A stretch of DNA of 64,000 bases from an uncultured Candidatus Saccharibacteria bacterium (lineage in GTDB: Bacteria > Patescibacteriota > Saccharimonadia > Saccharimonadales > Saccharimonadaceae), in NCBI GenBank assembly GCA_947304155.1, contig CAMZAD010000002.1, positions 152,647-216,646 of the forward strand, in the 5' to 3' direction. Numbering within the stretch: the first letter of the stretch is position 1; each line of letters begins with the position of its first letter. Both the position numbers and the translations under genes were made by a program. A model generated the notes under the pieces. That model searched no databases. It was not told the DNA's origin and saw only the letters and a program-made list of their open reading frames with translations. Shown in pieces: positions 21,454 through 32,182 of this stretch.

Positions 21454-23184
21454 ATGAAGGAAAAAATAGGTAGTGGGCAAAAAATAACCAAAAAACTCAT
21501 TCGCTTTTCTAAAAAAGTGGGCGAAGGTAGTATTGAGCACGTCCAAGAAAATGTGGTCGAGCGCCTTTCACATGTCCACCGTGTCCGTCTCTTGATTCTC
21601 GAGTGGAGCTTACTTGTCATTGCAATTATTTTCCTGAGTATCACTCAAGCCTATTGGTATTCCAACTCTTATGCCATCCATACCTTTAAACGCGGCGGTA
21701 CTTATACTGAAGCCACTCTTGGTGAAGTAAAATCATTGAATCCACTTTTTGCGCAAACTAACTCTGAAAAAGCTTTGAGTAAATTGATGTTTGCTAGTCT
21801 TAGCTCCCCAGATTATTCTGGTCACTCTGGCCTCGATCTTGCAAAGTCTATTCGCTCTGACTCAACTAGCAAAAAATGGATTGTCACCTTGAGGGACAAT
21901 CTTAAATGGTCCGATGGCGCACCACTTACAAATGAGGATGTGATTTTTACAACCGAACTTATTAAAAATCCACTCGTTAACAACAACTTCTCGGCTAACC
22001 TTTCTAGTGTTGACGTATTTGAAGAAGAGGGAAGCATTGTCTTTGAACTCACTTCTCCAAACGTTTATTTTGACTCTGCACTTGATTTTCCAATCTTACC
22101 AAAACATGTTCTCGAATCTGTCTCTCCAGAATTGATTTTAGAGAGCAACTTTAGTGTCAAGCCAATCACTAGTGGCGCCTATGCCTATAATGCTACTCAG
22201 AATATTGGTACCTCTGGCGAAAAAGTGGTTTATCTTGTTGCAAATGACAACTATTATAAGGGCCGTCCATTGATTGATAGCTTCGTGGTTCATGCCTTCA
22301 TGAAATCTGATGATATTATCAATGCTTTAAATAATGGCACCGTTACAGCTTCCGGTGAACTTACCAGTGAAGAAGCAAAACGCGTGAGCAATAATAACTT
22401 TGTTGAGAAACAAAGCGGCCTAAACTACGGCGTTTATGCCTTCTTTGATACTGCAAAAGTTACAAATAAGAAGCTTCGTACCGCTATCCGCAAGGGAATT
22501 GATATGAATTTAGTGCGTGAAGTCTTAAACGGCGAACAATCTCTTGATTTCCCAATCATCGCAAAGCAAATCGACCTTGAATATCCAGAATCACCAAAAT
22601 ATGATTTTAACGTTGCAAAATCTGAAATTGCAGAAATCCTTGAGAAAGATACTAAGTTGCAAGCCGGTCTCGATATTGTGACGGTCGACTCTGGCTATCT
22701 TCCAGCTGTTACCAAGGCCTTCGCTGAACAACTCGATAAACTTGGTATTAAAACCAACGTGGTAGTTTATGATTCAGATCAAGACTTCGTGGTAAACGTC
22801 CTCTCGCAGCGTCAATATGATATCTTGATTTATGAAATTGGCCTTGGCTCAGACCCGGATGTCTTTGCTTACTATCATAGCTCTGAGGCAACAGAGAACG
22901 GCCACAATCTTAGTAACTATAAGAACTCGGTTGTTTCCGACTCAATCCTCTCAGCTCGTGCAACTAAAAATATCGACCTTAGAAAAAAGAAATATCAATT
23001 CTTCCTAGACTACTTCATGTCTGATGTCCCAGCAATTGGTATTTACCAAACTAATATGAACTACTTTGTAAATAAAAATGTTCGCTCATATTCGAGCGAC
23101 AATAGATTAGTTACGGCTACGGATCGCTTCGTTGACGTTAACAAATGGGGTGTAATTCAGGCTACTAAAAATCGCACCCCTTAA
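21454..23184 (+). CDS. ABC transporter substrate-binding protein, family 5 (peptide type)
   Basis: SBP_bac_5-like sequence (LRDNLKWSDGAPLTNEDVIFT). Confidence 0.85.
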   Translation: MKEKIGSGQKITKKLIRFSKKVGEGSIEHVQENVVERLSHVHRVRLLILEWSLLVIAIIFLSITQAYWYSNSYAIHTFKRGGTYTEATLGEVKSLNPLFAQTNSEKALSKLMFASLSSPDYSGHSGLDLAKSIRSDSTSKKWIVTLRDNLKWSDGAPLTNEDVIFTTELIKNPLVNNNFSANLSSVDVFEEEGSIVFELTSPNVYFDSALDFPILPKHVLESVSPELILESNFSVKPITSGAYAYNATQNIGTSGEKVVYLVANDNYYKGRPLIDSFVVHAFMKSDDIINALNNGTVTASGELTSEEAKRVSNNNFVEKQSGLNYGVYAFFDTAKVTNKKLRTAIRKGIDMNLVREVLNGEQSLDFPIIAKQIDLEYPESPKYDFNVAKSEIAEILEKDTKLQAGLDIVTVDSGYLPAVTKAFAEQLDKLGIKTNVVVYDSDQDFVVNVLSQRQYDILIYEIGLGSDPDVFAYYHSSEATENGHNLSNYKNSVVSDSILSARATKNIDLRKKKYQFFLDYFMSDVPAIGIYQTNMNYFVNKNVRSYSSDNRLVTATDRFVDVNKWGVIQATKNRTP

Positions 23185-23323
23185 GTCTAAAATTGTTTAA
23201 AAATCATTAAAATTCTTTAAAAAAAGTGTTGACATTTAAGCATAAGTATCATACAATAAAATCAGCTTAGGTCATATATAAAAACAAAAGCAATAAAAAA
23301 ACTAAAATAAAAAGGAAGAAATT

Positions 23324-23863
23324 ATGACAAAATCATCAAAAATTATTGCAGCTTTAGGTGTTATTGCTGGCATCGGAGTTGCATCATTACCAATCGGCAC
23401 ATTCGCTGCAGATAGCGGCTCAGCCGATGTTAACGTTAAATTGACTGTTAGCGATACTATTGCTATCGGTGTAGATGAAGCAGACTGTACTGCAACTGCA
23501 ACTGCAAACGACTACAAGACTTGTGTAAACACTGTTACCTATGCAACTAACACTGCATCTGGTGCAACCCTTGCAATCAAAGACAAAGATACTGCAACTT
23601 CATTGGTTGGCTCTGGCACTGCTGATGGTGATACTCTTACTGCAGGTACTTTCACTGTTAACCAAGTTGGTGAAGGTAAATGGGGCTACACTGGTGGTAC
23701 CAAGACTTCTATCACTGCAATCACCGCTTCTGCTGTAACGATTAGCACAAGCTCATCTGCAACAAGCACTGAAGTTCCTGTAACCTTCCACTTCTCAACA
23801 AAAGCAACTCAGAAACCAGGTCTTTACACCGACGTTGTTACTTACACTGCACAAACTAACTAA
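23324..23863 (+). CDS. Secreted small surface protein
   Basis: Signal peptide; Thr/Ala-rich beta protein; AGGAAG SD; TTGACA-17-TACAAT promoter. Confidence 0.75.
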   Translation: MTKSSKIIAALGVIAGIGVASLPIGTFAADSGSADVNVKLTVSDTIAIGVDEADCTATATANDYKTCVNTVTYATNTASGATLAIKDKDTATSLVGSGTADGDTLTAGTFTVNQVGEGKWGYTGGTKTSITAITASAVTISTSSSATSTEVPVTFHFSTKATQKPGLYTDVVTYTAQTN

Positions 23864-23880
23864 TAAAAACTAAGCTTGAA

Positions 23881-23905
23881 AAAGAGCCCCTCGGGGCTCT
23901 TTTTT
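23881..23905 (+). terminator. Rho-independent terminator
   Basis: AAAGAGCCCC-tc-GGGGCTCTTTTTT. Confidence 0.9.
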
Positions 23906-23958
23906 GCGATTCTGTTTCTCCTTGACAATTTTAGTGTTTTGGTGTAATATAGCCGTAT

Positions 23959-24043
23959 GCACCTGTGGTGAAATTGGTATACACGCTACCTTGAGGTGGT
24001 AGTGCCTTCGGGTGTGCTAGTTCGAGTCTAGTCAGGTGCACCA
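23959..24043 (+). tRNA. tRNA-Leu (GAG)
   Basis: GCACCTG/CAGGTGC acceptor, loop TTGAGGT, CCA encoded. Confidence 0.93.
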
Positions 24044-24126
24044 TACTGAACTAAAACTGACCCTAAAAGGGTCTTTTTTTGTGCTTTTTTGACAGAGGTA
24101 AGCGCTTATGATATAACTAAATCATA

Positions 24127-26337
24127 ATGGTCTATAATAAAAACAAAATAATAAACATACTAAAAATTTTTACAAGTATTGCCTGTGTTTTTCTAATTGC
24201 ATTTTGTGGTATCCAAGCTGTATCAGCATATAATTATCACGCCATAACTGTGTTTGGTACGACTGGTGAGCCAATTATCCAGGCTGATGGCATTGATGGA
24301 CTAAGTATTTCTCCTGCGATTATCTTTAATAAAACAGGCGACTCGATTACATATAAAGTCGTATTGACTAGCTCGGATGGAAAAGACTTCCAGATTAAGA
24401 ATGTTACGGATGATAATGAAAGTACAGTCCTAAAGACCATATACGAATACGACAATGAGTTAAATAGCGAAGAAAAGTCTGTATATATCACTTTGAGATA
24501 TTCAGAATACATTCCATACGAATCAGATACTCTAACCTTTGATGCAGAGGATATTCATATTACATTTGATATTGATGAGCCTGATAGAGTTGGAGTTCCA
24601 GATACTGGTGGCCTCAAATTTATTAAAAGTACAGGCTCCGCTAGTGCAACCGCTACCCCATACATAATTATTACGGTTGGCTCGCTTATTATCTTGCTTT
24701 TGATTGTTCTCCCGAAAAAACATCGTCCAAAATTTGCTGAAATATCGGTTCTCGTTGGTCTTATTATAGCTGGTGGATTTGCTGTAAAAACAACTTCCGC
24801 AGTAAGTAGTAAGCTTCAACTCGAAATAAAAGTTGAAAACATCAAAATGATTCCTGATCTTACAACGGGAGAAGATGTTGTTCAGGTTATCTTCCCAAAT
24901 ATTTTTAACAATAACTCAATCCCAGCAGCATCTAGGCAGACATTCGGTAATGCTATTATTCTAAAAACAATGGACGATAAATATGTTTTGATGGACACCG
25001 GATACAAAAAAGGCTCCGGCGAAGTTAAAGACATTATCTATAGTGAGCTTAGTGCATTGCAAGAAACCGAAAATGTAGTAGTGGATTATATGATATTGTC
25101 ACATCTAGATGACGACCATGTTGGTAATGCGATTGGACTATTAAAAGATGAAAAAGTTACAATTAAAAATGTTGTAGTAAAAAATGAAGTTGCAAATTAT
25201 AGTGAAGATGCATACTATCTTAGAACTCGCCCAGGAATCTATACGAAGATTCTTGAAGCGGCTGAAAATAACCATGCGAACGTCATTACGAGTGGCGGTG
25301 AGATCGACACTAATAATATCTCTGTTCCAAATCTAACACAGGAAGAATTAAATGAGATGATTGAGAATGGAGACGTGGTTGATGATGACTATGAAGTACC
25401 AAATGGTCTCCCAATACTACCAACTGATGTCTCTGATTATAGCGGCGCTATGCCAAACTCTATTAATGCGACAATATCTCGTTTGAGCGAAGGGGAAGCG
25501 ATTCAAGTTGGAAAATATCTGAAGCTTTATATGTATAATACGGCAAGCGTTTATGAAGGCAAGGAGTGCAAGAAGGGTTATGGAATAGCTTGGACAATGA
25601 AAACTACTAGCCCCGAACTTTATAAGAATAGTGAAAACGAATATGTCTACTTTAATGCAGCGGATTACCCAAACATTGAACTAAGAACAAATACGAACCT
25701 TCCGCCGTCAGGGAACGATGTCGACGGGCATCAATTATTCTTTGCGAAAGTAACTAGAGAACATAATATCTGTCAATCAAATCCAAACTCATACGCAGTC
25801 TTTGCAGAAACTAAAAGTATAGATTCATATCGCTATATGTATTTCCCAGGCGACCTTGAGAATGCTGGCGATGATATGCTTCATAGTGGCGGGAACAGTA
25901 GTAAATTGTTTAGTAATGTCACATTTAATAAAACCACAAAGGAATTTGAGACTGACATAACTCCATATACAATTCTTTCTGAAAATAACGTTGCAAATGC
26001 TATCTACGGAAAGCTCGAACAAGATGCTACAAAAGCCGGGTTATCAACTGAAGCACTTCTTAATAACATTGTCTTATATCAAGAGTCCCATCATGGCGGG
26101 AATAATAATACCGAGGCGGTTTGGAAGCTTAATCTAAATCGCGATACAGGCATCTATGCTATCCAAGAGAGTTCAGATGATATGAAGAATGCGACCGGCT
26201 GGAACTTGTATAAGACGTATCACTATACACTTGGAAGCATTCCAGAAGACCATAAGATTAGAGTTGGTACTGCTGATACTACAAAAACAAAATGTGCCCT
26301 CAACCTCGTTGGCGAAATCTCCTGCACTCAACAATAG
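24127..26337 (+). CDS. Surface protein: N-terminal beta module, VPDTGG+TM, internal TM, C-terminal metallo-beta-lactamase fold
   Basis: Signal peptide; ILSHLDDDHVGN and QESHHGGNNN MBL-like motifs. Confidence 0.78.
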   Translation: MVYNKNKIINILKIFTSIACVFLIAFCGIQAVSAYNYHAITVFGTTGEPIIQADGIDGLSISPAIIFNKTGDSITYKVVLTSSDGKDFQIKNVTDDNESTVLKTIYEYDNELNSEEKSVYITLRYSEYIPYESDTLTFDAEDIHITFDIDEPDRVGVPDTGGLKFIKSTGSASATATPYIIITVGSLIILLLIVLPKKHRPKFAEISVLVGLIIAGGFAVKTTSAVSSKLQLEIKVENIKMIPDLTTGEDVVQVIFPNIFNNNSIPAASRQTFGNAIILKTMDDKYVLMDTGYKKGSGEVKDIIYSELSALQETENVVVDYMILSHLDDDHVGNAIGLLKDEKVTIKNVVVKNEVANYSEDAYYLRTRPGIYTKILEAAENNHANVITSGGEIDTNNISVPNLTQEELNEMIENGDVVDDDYEVPNGLPILPTDVSDYSGAMPNSINATISRLSEGEAIQVGKYLKLYMYNTASVYEGKECKKGYGIAWTMKTTSPELYKNSENEYVYFNAADYPNIELRTNTNLPPSGNDVDGHQLFFAKVTREHNICQSNPNSYAVFAETKSIDSYRYMYFPGDLENAGDDMLHSGGNSSKLFSNVTFNKTTKEFETDITPYTILSENNVANAIYGKLEQDATKAGLSTEALLNNIVLYQESHHGGNNNTEAVWKLNLNRDTGIYAIQESSDDMKNATGWNLYKTYHYTLGSIPEDHKIRVGTADTTKTKCALNLVGEISCTQQ

Positions 26338-26388
26338 TGGTATGTAAAAATCTCTCAAAAGCATGAAAAATCCCGTTGAGTTATCATT

Positions 26389-27066
26389 ATGAACAAAATC
26401 TTAAAACGTATTTTAATCGGACTTGGTGTCGCTCTTTTGTTGGTAGTCTGTACCGTAATAATTTCGCTAGTTAAACTTAATATTAAGACTGGCCAGATAT
26501 TTGATGACTACTCTGGGGTATTCCACGATCCTAAATATTCTGAGGCTGTCTCAATAGATAATGCAAAATATATTAAACAGGATATATCTTGTGGGTATGC
26601 AGTTATTGAAATGTTCGCTAAATGGGCCGGCAAAGATGATATTACTGAACAGTCTCTGTATGATACTTATAATGCGGTTGTTACGTCTACTGGGGACTCC
26701 TTCGAGAAAGAAATGAATAAACAATTCCCAGAATATAAAACTACTATGTATAAATATCTCAAGAATACCGAGTTAATTGATAAAATTTACGCTAGTATTT
26801 CTCAGGGTATTCCGGTTCCAATTGAATGGGCGGCCAAATATGAAGATGAGTGGACACTGCACTATTCACTAGTTACTGCCATGGATATACCAAACAACTC
26901 CATTGTTGTCCAAAACCCATATGGATACGAAGAGAGAATCACAATTAATGAATTTCTAGATCGTACCAGCTTTAAAGCTTACGAGAACATGCCACTTTTT
27001 ATAAAACTCGGCTTCGCATTTGATATCTTTGAGAAGAACACTATATTTATATCGGAAAAGCGATAA
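26389..27066 (+). CDS. C39-like cysteine peptidase, membrane-anchored
   Basis: N-terminal TM; KQDISCGYAVIEMFAKW; LHYSLVTAMD; VVQNPYG. Confidence 0.75.
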   Translation: MNKILKRILIGLGVALLLVVCTVIISLVKLNIKTGQIFDDYSGVFHDPKYSEAVSIDNAKYIKQDISCGYAVIEMFAKWAGKDDITEQSLYDTYNAVVTSTGDSFEKEMNKQFPEYKTTMYKYLKNTELIDKIYASISQGIPVPIEWAAKYEDEWTLHYSLVTAMDIPNNSIVVQNPYGYEERITINEFLDRTSFKAYENMPLFIKLGFAFDIFEKNTIFISEKR

Positions 27067-27200
27067 CCTCATTGCCTCGTATTTAAGTTTAATTAAGGCT
27101 ACCAAAAATTTTTGAGGAAAACCCGCTTAAAAATATAAAAAATTTGTTTCAAAAATAACACAAGCATGATAAAATAGACATAAGTAATTAGGATTTTTAC

Positions 27201-30200
27201 GTGGGTAAAAAAGAAGGTCATAGAGGTAGATTTTACTTCGGTAGCGTAATTGCCACTGTTCTTGTTTTTGGCTTTTTCGCCTCAATTTTCACGGCATTTT
27301 CCGCATTCGCGGCGGCCAATATTATCAAAATTCAAAACATTGAGCTAACCGAGCTCTCGGCTACGGCAACCGGCTCAATCTCAAGCTTCACGGAGACTGG
27401 CATAGTTGGTAATGTGACCTTCCACCAGCTTAATGACAGCGCGAAGTTCGTGATTACCTTAAAAAATACCGACAGTAAAGACCACGTAATTGAATCAATC
27501 ACTGATGATAATGATAGTGAATATGTCTCATATACTTATGACGCTCATAATAACTTCGCTATCGCCGCTGGTGAATCCTTTGATTTCTCGGTTGTAGCTA
27601 AATACGTCAGTGCAGTTCCGAATGTAAATACTCGCGTCCAGGCTACAAATGTCAAGTTCACCATTAAATACACCGACGAAGAAGAACCAGATGTTGTGCC
27701 AATAGTTCCTGATACTAGCGGCACCGCTGATGCCTCAAAAATCAGTGGTACTATCCGTGTTAGTCTAATTTCTCTCATTGTATCTGCTGCTGGACTTATT
27801 ATTGTTGGTGTAATTGTTCTAAAGAAGAATAAAAAACACAATAAAATCGTTGCAGCTCTTATCGCTATTATCTCTGTTGCAACCGTCTCAACCGCAGTTA
27901 AGGCTGCAACTGTTGAAATTAATACTTTTACTCTTGTTAGTACCTATAATCTTGAAGATAAACTTGTTGTCAAAGTTAAAGATGCTGATGGCGTCGAAAC
28001 TGAACAAGTTATTAATTATGGCGAAAAAATTACTCCTACTGCCCCAACTAAAACTGGCTATACTTTCGCTGGTTGGGAAGATGGTGATGGTAATGCCTTT
28101 GACCCAGCAACCACTTCAATCACAGGCGACACAACTCTAAGTCCAGTCTTCACAAAGAACACTTATACGATTCAATTTGATAAAAACGAGGGTACTGGCA
28201 CCATGGCAGACCTCCCAATGGTCTATGATGAAGCAAAGAACCTTACTGCTAATACCTTCACTCGCACCGGTTATCACTTCACTGGCTGGAATAAGCAAGC
28301 TGATGGCGAAGGTGATGGCTTCACTGATGGCCAATCAGTCGAAAACCTAACCGCAGATAATAATGGCACTATTATTCTTTACGCACAATGGCAAGCTAAT
28401 ACATATACAATTGCCTTTGATGCAAACGGCGGTAGCGGCTCGATGAACGGCCTCGAGATGACTTACGGTACCGCAAAAAACCTTACCGCAAACGCCTTCA
28501 CCTACGCTGGTCACGCTTTCACTGGTTGGAATACTCAATCTGATGGTCTAGGTACAAACTATGCCAATGAAGCAGAAGTAAACAACCTCACAACTGAGAA
28601 CAATGCAGAAATTACACTCTACGCAAAGTGGAGCACAAATTCATATACCATCATTTATAACAACAATGGTGGCACTGGCTCAATGAGTAACACTACCTGT
28701 ACTTACGGCGAAGATTGTACACTTCGCAAAAACACCTTTACAAAGACCGGCTATAAATTCAACGGTTGGAAATCTGGTGCACAGGGCTTTACTGATGAAC
28801 AAGTTGTAAATAGCCTAATTGAACAGGGAAGCATTACTCTTGAAGCACAATGGGCTCCAATTGAATATACAATTAGCTTCAATGGCAACCAATCTACTAG
28901 TGGCTCAATGAATTCAATCACCGCACACTACGACGAGAATGTGACCCTCCCAGCTAGCGGCTTTACTCGCACTGGCTATACTCAAAACGGCTGGAAGAAC
29001 GGCGCAGAAGATATCACCGATCAAGCTACTGTTCATAATCTCACAATCACCGATGGTGTAACTGTCACTCTCGATGCAAACTGGGTTGTAAACACCTATG
29101 CTATTTCCTTTAACGCAAATGGTGGCACCGGCACAATGCCTAACCTCCCAATGACTTATGGCACTGCAGCAAACCTCACTAAGAATACTTACACCCGCGA
29201 TAACTACGACTTCGCTGGCTGGAATACTCAAGCTGACGGCCAAGGCACAAGCTACGCTGACGAAGCAGAAGTAAATAACTTGACTGCTGAAAATAACGCA
29301 ACCGTCACACTTTACGCACAATGGACTGAAGCTGCAGTTGCATACGTTTGTAAAGTTGCTGAAGAACTACATACTCAAAATTGTGAATCAACTGGTTCAT
29401 GTAATAGCCTAACCAACACAAACATCTCTGGCGGTTTCTTCACCACAATTAACGGTGTTAAAACTATTAACTATGGCTACTTACCAAACAGTACTTCACT
29501 AAAGCCAGGCGATGCCTTTGACTGTGATGTTAATAACGATGGCGACTACGATAGTTTAAATGAGAGGTTCTATTATGTTGGCGACGACGGCACAAACGCT
29601 AGATTTATCTTCCATGCCGGCTATAATAATGGAATCAACCATGGTGCTAGCGCAAACTATAGTACTGCACTCACCTATCTTCCAGATGCATCAGTCTGGA
29701 CTAATCCAGGTCTAGTAGAATTTAGTGGCGAAGGCCTTACTACCTTTATCTCAATAGATGATGTCAAGGATGCCTGTGGTATCACCTCTGCTTCAGTATC
29801 AGAGGCTTCACTTAGACCTTGTATCTTCCTTCTCGAAAATACCACCTTCTATAAGAAGAAAGTAAATGATACGGTTGGTCCTCGTAGTGGCACCTGGATT
29901 CATGTCGATGGTAGCTCATACATACGTATGCAGACCTCAAATGTTAAGGTTGATACCGCTATAACCGACAGCAGTAGTAACGCTGCTCGCCCAGTCATCC
30001 AAGTTCCACTTCAAAAAGTTGAACCAGCTGGAACTGTTATGAAGACTGTCACCTTCAATGTGGATGGCGGCACAGCAATCGCTCCAGTCAGCATCGAACG
30101 CGGTAAGGCAATCGGTAATAATCTTCCAGCAACCGCAACTGGTAAAAATGGATATTCATTCGTTAAATGGTCGCTTACTTCAAATGGCGAAAGTCCAGTT

Positions 30201-32150
30201 GACGCATATTATGTAGTCTCCGACAATGTGACAATTTATGCTATCTGGAAAGAAGATCGCAAAGTTGCAATCATTAACGGCGAGTATCAGAAGAGCTTGC
30301 AAGATGCAATTTCTCTCGCTCCAAACAATGTTAAAACTACCGTCACGCTTCTAGAAGATACTACCGAAAAAATCACTACAACCGCAAGCCAGGATATTAT
30401 CCTCGACCTTGGTGGACACACTCTCGATAACGATGAAAACAATACAATCGTAAATAAGGGCACCTTGGAAATTACTAATGGTACAGTGATTTGTTCAACT
30501 TCCTATGGCGCAATTGATAATAACGCTAATGCAACTTTGATTATCTCAGACGACACTACTGTCAATGCCGTAGACTCGCGTCAGGCTATCTACAATAACG
30601 GTGGTTCAGTCACTATTTCTGGCGATAACATCGTTCTTACTTCAAGCGCAAGTCAGAGAGCTACAATTCATAACAAAAATAATGGTAATATCGTAATTGA
30701 AAGTGGTACCATCACTTCAACTAGCCTCTATGCCCTTTACAACGAAAGTGGCACGATTACAATTGGTAAGAAAGACGGCGTAATCAACCCAACTTCTCCA
30801 GTGATTACTGGCGAAACTTATGGTATCGCCGCAAAAACTGGCTACAACTTCTATGATGGTATCATCAGAGGTAAAACCTCTGCACTTGGTACCACTTCAA
30901 ATACTGGCAACACGCCATCCGTTTCAACAGATGAAACTGAAGCTAAAATCCTAGACATTGAAACTGACGCAACTAAGTTTAAAGGTCCTGATGGTAGCTA
31001 CACCGTCTTCTATCTCTACTTTGATAGCTCATCTCCAGATGAAATCGTCAACTTCTATACCCCAAGCGACGCGGCTAAAAGCTACTTCGCAAACGTCACA
31101 ACTTGGAGCGACGGCCTCGTTTATGTTCCATATAACTCAACCAGCTACACTCCATCTGCTTCAATGACTGCATATTGGACTCAGCTAAAGAATAACTTTG
31201 ACAATAACAACTGTAGTAAATCTGATTTGCTTGATATCTCAAGCGATTTCAACTACACCTATGCTAATGGCGGCACTGTTAATTGTGACCAACCAAAAGC
31301 TTATGACACTGGCGTTAATGGAAGCGTAAGTGTCTATCTCTCGGACGAAAACACTAAAGTAAAAGGCGACGCTGTTTCTTACACGAGATCTGATAGTGGC
31401 AAAATTACCAATATGATTCCTGGTACAACTTATTATTGGGAGTCTGACGCTGATAGTAGTGTCTATGGTTATGTTAAAGCTGAAGGTGAACGTCGCTTCA
31501 TTACAACTAGCTCAATCCGTAATGTTCGTGACCTTGGTGGTCTTACTACTACTGACGGTAAAACTGTCAAATATGGCATTTTGATGCGTGGTGAAAAACT
31601 TCGCACCAACTCCGCCAATGCTACTGATCTTGCTAGCCTTGGTGTTACTAAGGAATATGATCTTCGTGGTGAAGGTGCTTCGGATGCAAAGATGGCAAAC
31701 TATCTTGATATTCGCACTCGCCACTACCACTTCAATTATTCTACAAATTCAACCGAGCTTAGTTATTACAATGACACTAGAAATGCTCTCACGTCTCTTA
31801 TGCGAGATGTTGTAGAAAATGATGAAAAAATCTACTTCCACTGTACTTATGGCGCAGACCGCACTGGTACAATTGCATGGCTAGTCGAGACTTTGCTTGG
31901 CGTTGAACTTGAACAACGTATCGAAGATTACGAGCTTACTACCTTAGCTGGCGAAGCAGACCGCACTCGCATTTACGACCACAAACTCAACTCAAGCTTC
32001 TATGGCGAAGATAAATTCGTCTATATGCGTGGCTTTGTTGATACAAAAACTGATGTAGAAAACTGGTATAAAGCTGGCCTCACTTCCCAAGCTGATATTG
32101 ATGCAGCAGATGCCTTAATCGCAAGCTTCCGCTCTAAGATGCTTGAATAG
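27201..32150 (+). CDS. Giant surface protein (1649 aa): beta module, VPDTSG+TM, internal TM, InlB-type repeats, C-terminal tyrosine phosphatase
   Basis: GTG start; GYxFxGW repeats; RNVRDLGG and HCTYGADRTG motifs. Confidence 0.85.
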   Translation: MGKKEGHRGRFYFGSVIATVLVFGFFASIFTAFSAFAAANIIKIQNIELTELSATATGSISSFTETGIVGNVTFHQLNDSAKFVITLKNTDSKDHVIESITDDNDSEYVSYTYDAHNNFAIAAGESFDFSVVAKYVSAVPNVNTRVQATNVKFTIKYTDEEEPDVVPIVPDTSGTADASKISGTIRVSLISLIVSAAGLIIVGVIVLKKNKKHNKIVAALIAIISVATVSTAVKAATVEINTFTLVSTYNLEDKLVVKVKDADGVETEQVINYGEKITPTAPTKTGYTFAGWEDGDGNAFDPATTSITGDTTLSPVFTKNTYTIQFDKNEGTGTMADLPMVYDEAKNLTANTFTRTGYHFTGWNKQADGEGDGFTDGQSVENLTADNNGTIILYAQWQANTYTIAFDANGGSGSMNGLEMTYGTAKNLTANAFTYAGHAFTGWNTQSDGLGTNYANEAEVNNLTTENNAEITLYAKWSTNSYTIIYNNNGGTGSMSNTTCTYGEDCTLRKNTFTKTGYKFNGWKSGAQGFTDEQVVNSLIEQGSITLEAQWAPIEYTISFNGNQSTSGSMNSITAHYDENVTLPASGFTRTGYTQNGWKNGAEDITDQATVHNLTITDGVTVTLDANWVVNTYAISFNANGGTGTMPNLPMTYGTAANLTKNTYTRDNYDFAGWNTQADGQGTSYADEAEVNNLTAENNATVTLYAQWTEAAVAYVCKVAEELHTQNCESTGSCNSLTNTNISGGFFTTINGVKTINYGYLPNSTSLKPGDAFDCDVNNDGDYDSLNERFYYVGDDGTNARFIFHAGYNNGINHGASANYSTALTYLPDASVWTNPGLVEFSGEGLTTFISIDDVKDACGITSASVSEASLRPCIFLLENTTFYKKKVNDTVGPRSGTWIHVDGSSYIRMQTSNVKVDTAITDSSSNAARPVIQVPLQKVEPAGTVMKTVTFNVDGGTAIAPVSIERGKAIGNNLPATATGKNGYSFVKWSLTSNGESPVDAYYVVSDNVTIYAIWKEDRKVAIINGEYQKSLQDAISLAPNNVKTTVTLLEDTTEKITTTASQDIILDLGGHTLDNDENNTIVNKGTLEITNGTVICSTSYGAIDNNANATLIISDDTTVNAVDSRQAIYNNGGSVTISGDNIVLTSSASQRATIHNKNNGNIVIESGTITSTSLYALYNESGTITIGKKDGVINPTSPVITGETYGIAAKTGYNFYDGIIRGKTSALGTTSNTGNTPSVSTDETEAKILDIETDATKFKGPDGSYTVFYLYFDSSSPDEIVNFYTPSDAAKSYFANVTTWSDGLVYVPYNSTSYTPSASMTAYWTQLKNNFDNNNCSKSDLLDISSDFNYTYANGGTVNCDQPKAYDTGVNGSVSVYLSDENTKVKGDAVSYTRSDSGKITNMIPGTTYYWESDADSSVYGYVKAEGERRFITTSSIRNVRDLGGLTTTDGKTVKYGILMRGEKLRTNSANATDLASLGVTKEYDLRGEGASDAKMANYLDIRTRHYHFNYSTNSTELSYYNDTRNALTSLMRDVVENDEKIYFHCTYGADRTGTIAWLVETLLGVELEQRIEDYELTTLAGEADRTRIYDHKLNSSFYGEDKFVYMRGFVDTKTDVENWYKAGLTSQADIDAADALIASFRSKMLE
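28157..29326 (+). repeat. Coding InlB/Listeria-Bacteroides-type repeats, about five copies
   Basis: Repeated YTIxFxxNxGTGxMxxL...YGTAxNLTxNxFTRxGYxFxGW...NLTxxNNxxxTLYAQW. Confidence 0.85.
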
Positions 32151-32182
32151 TAGCACCCGCATTTATATGGTATAATATACTT

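Noticed and set aside
28157-29326. CRISPR-like periodicity
   Set aside because: The periodic sequence is in-frame InlB-type protein repeats with variable unit identity, not direct repeats with unique spacers.
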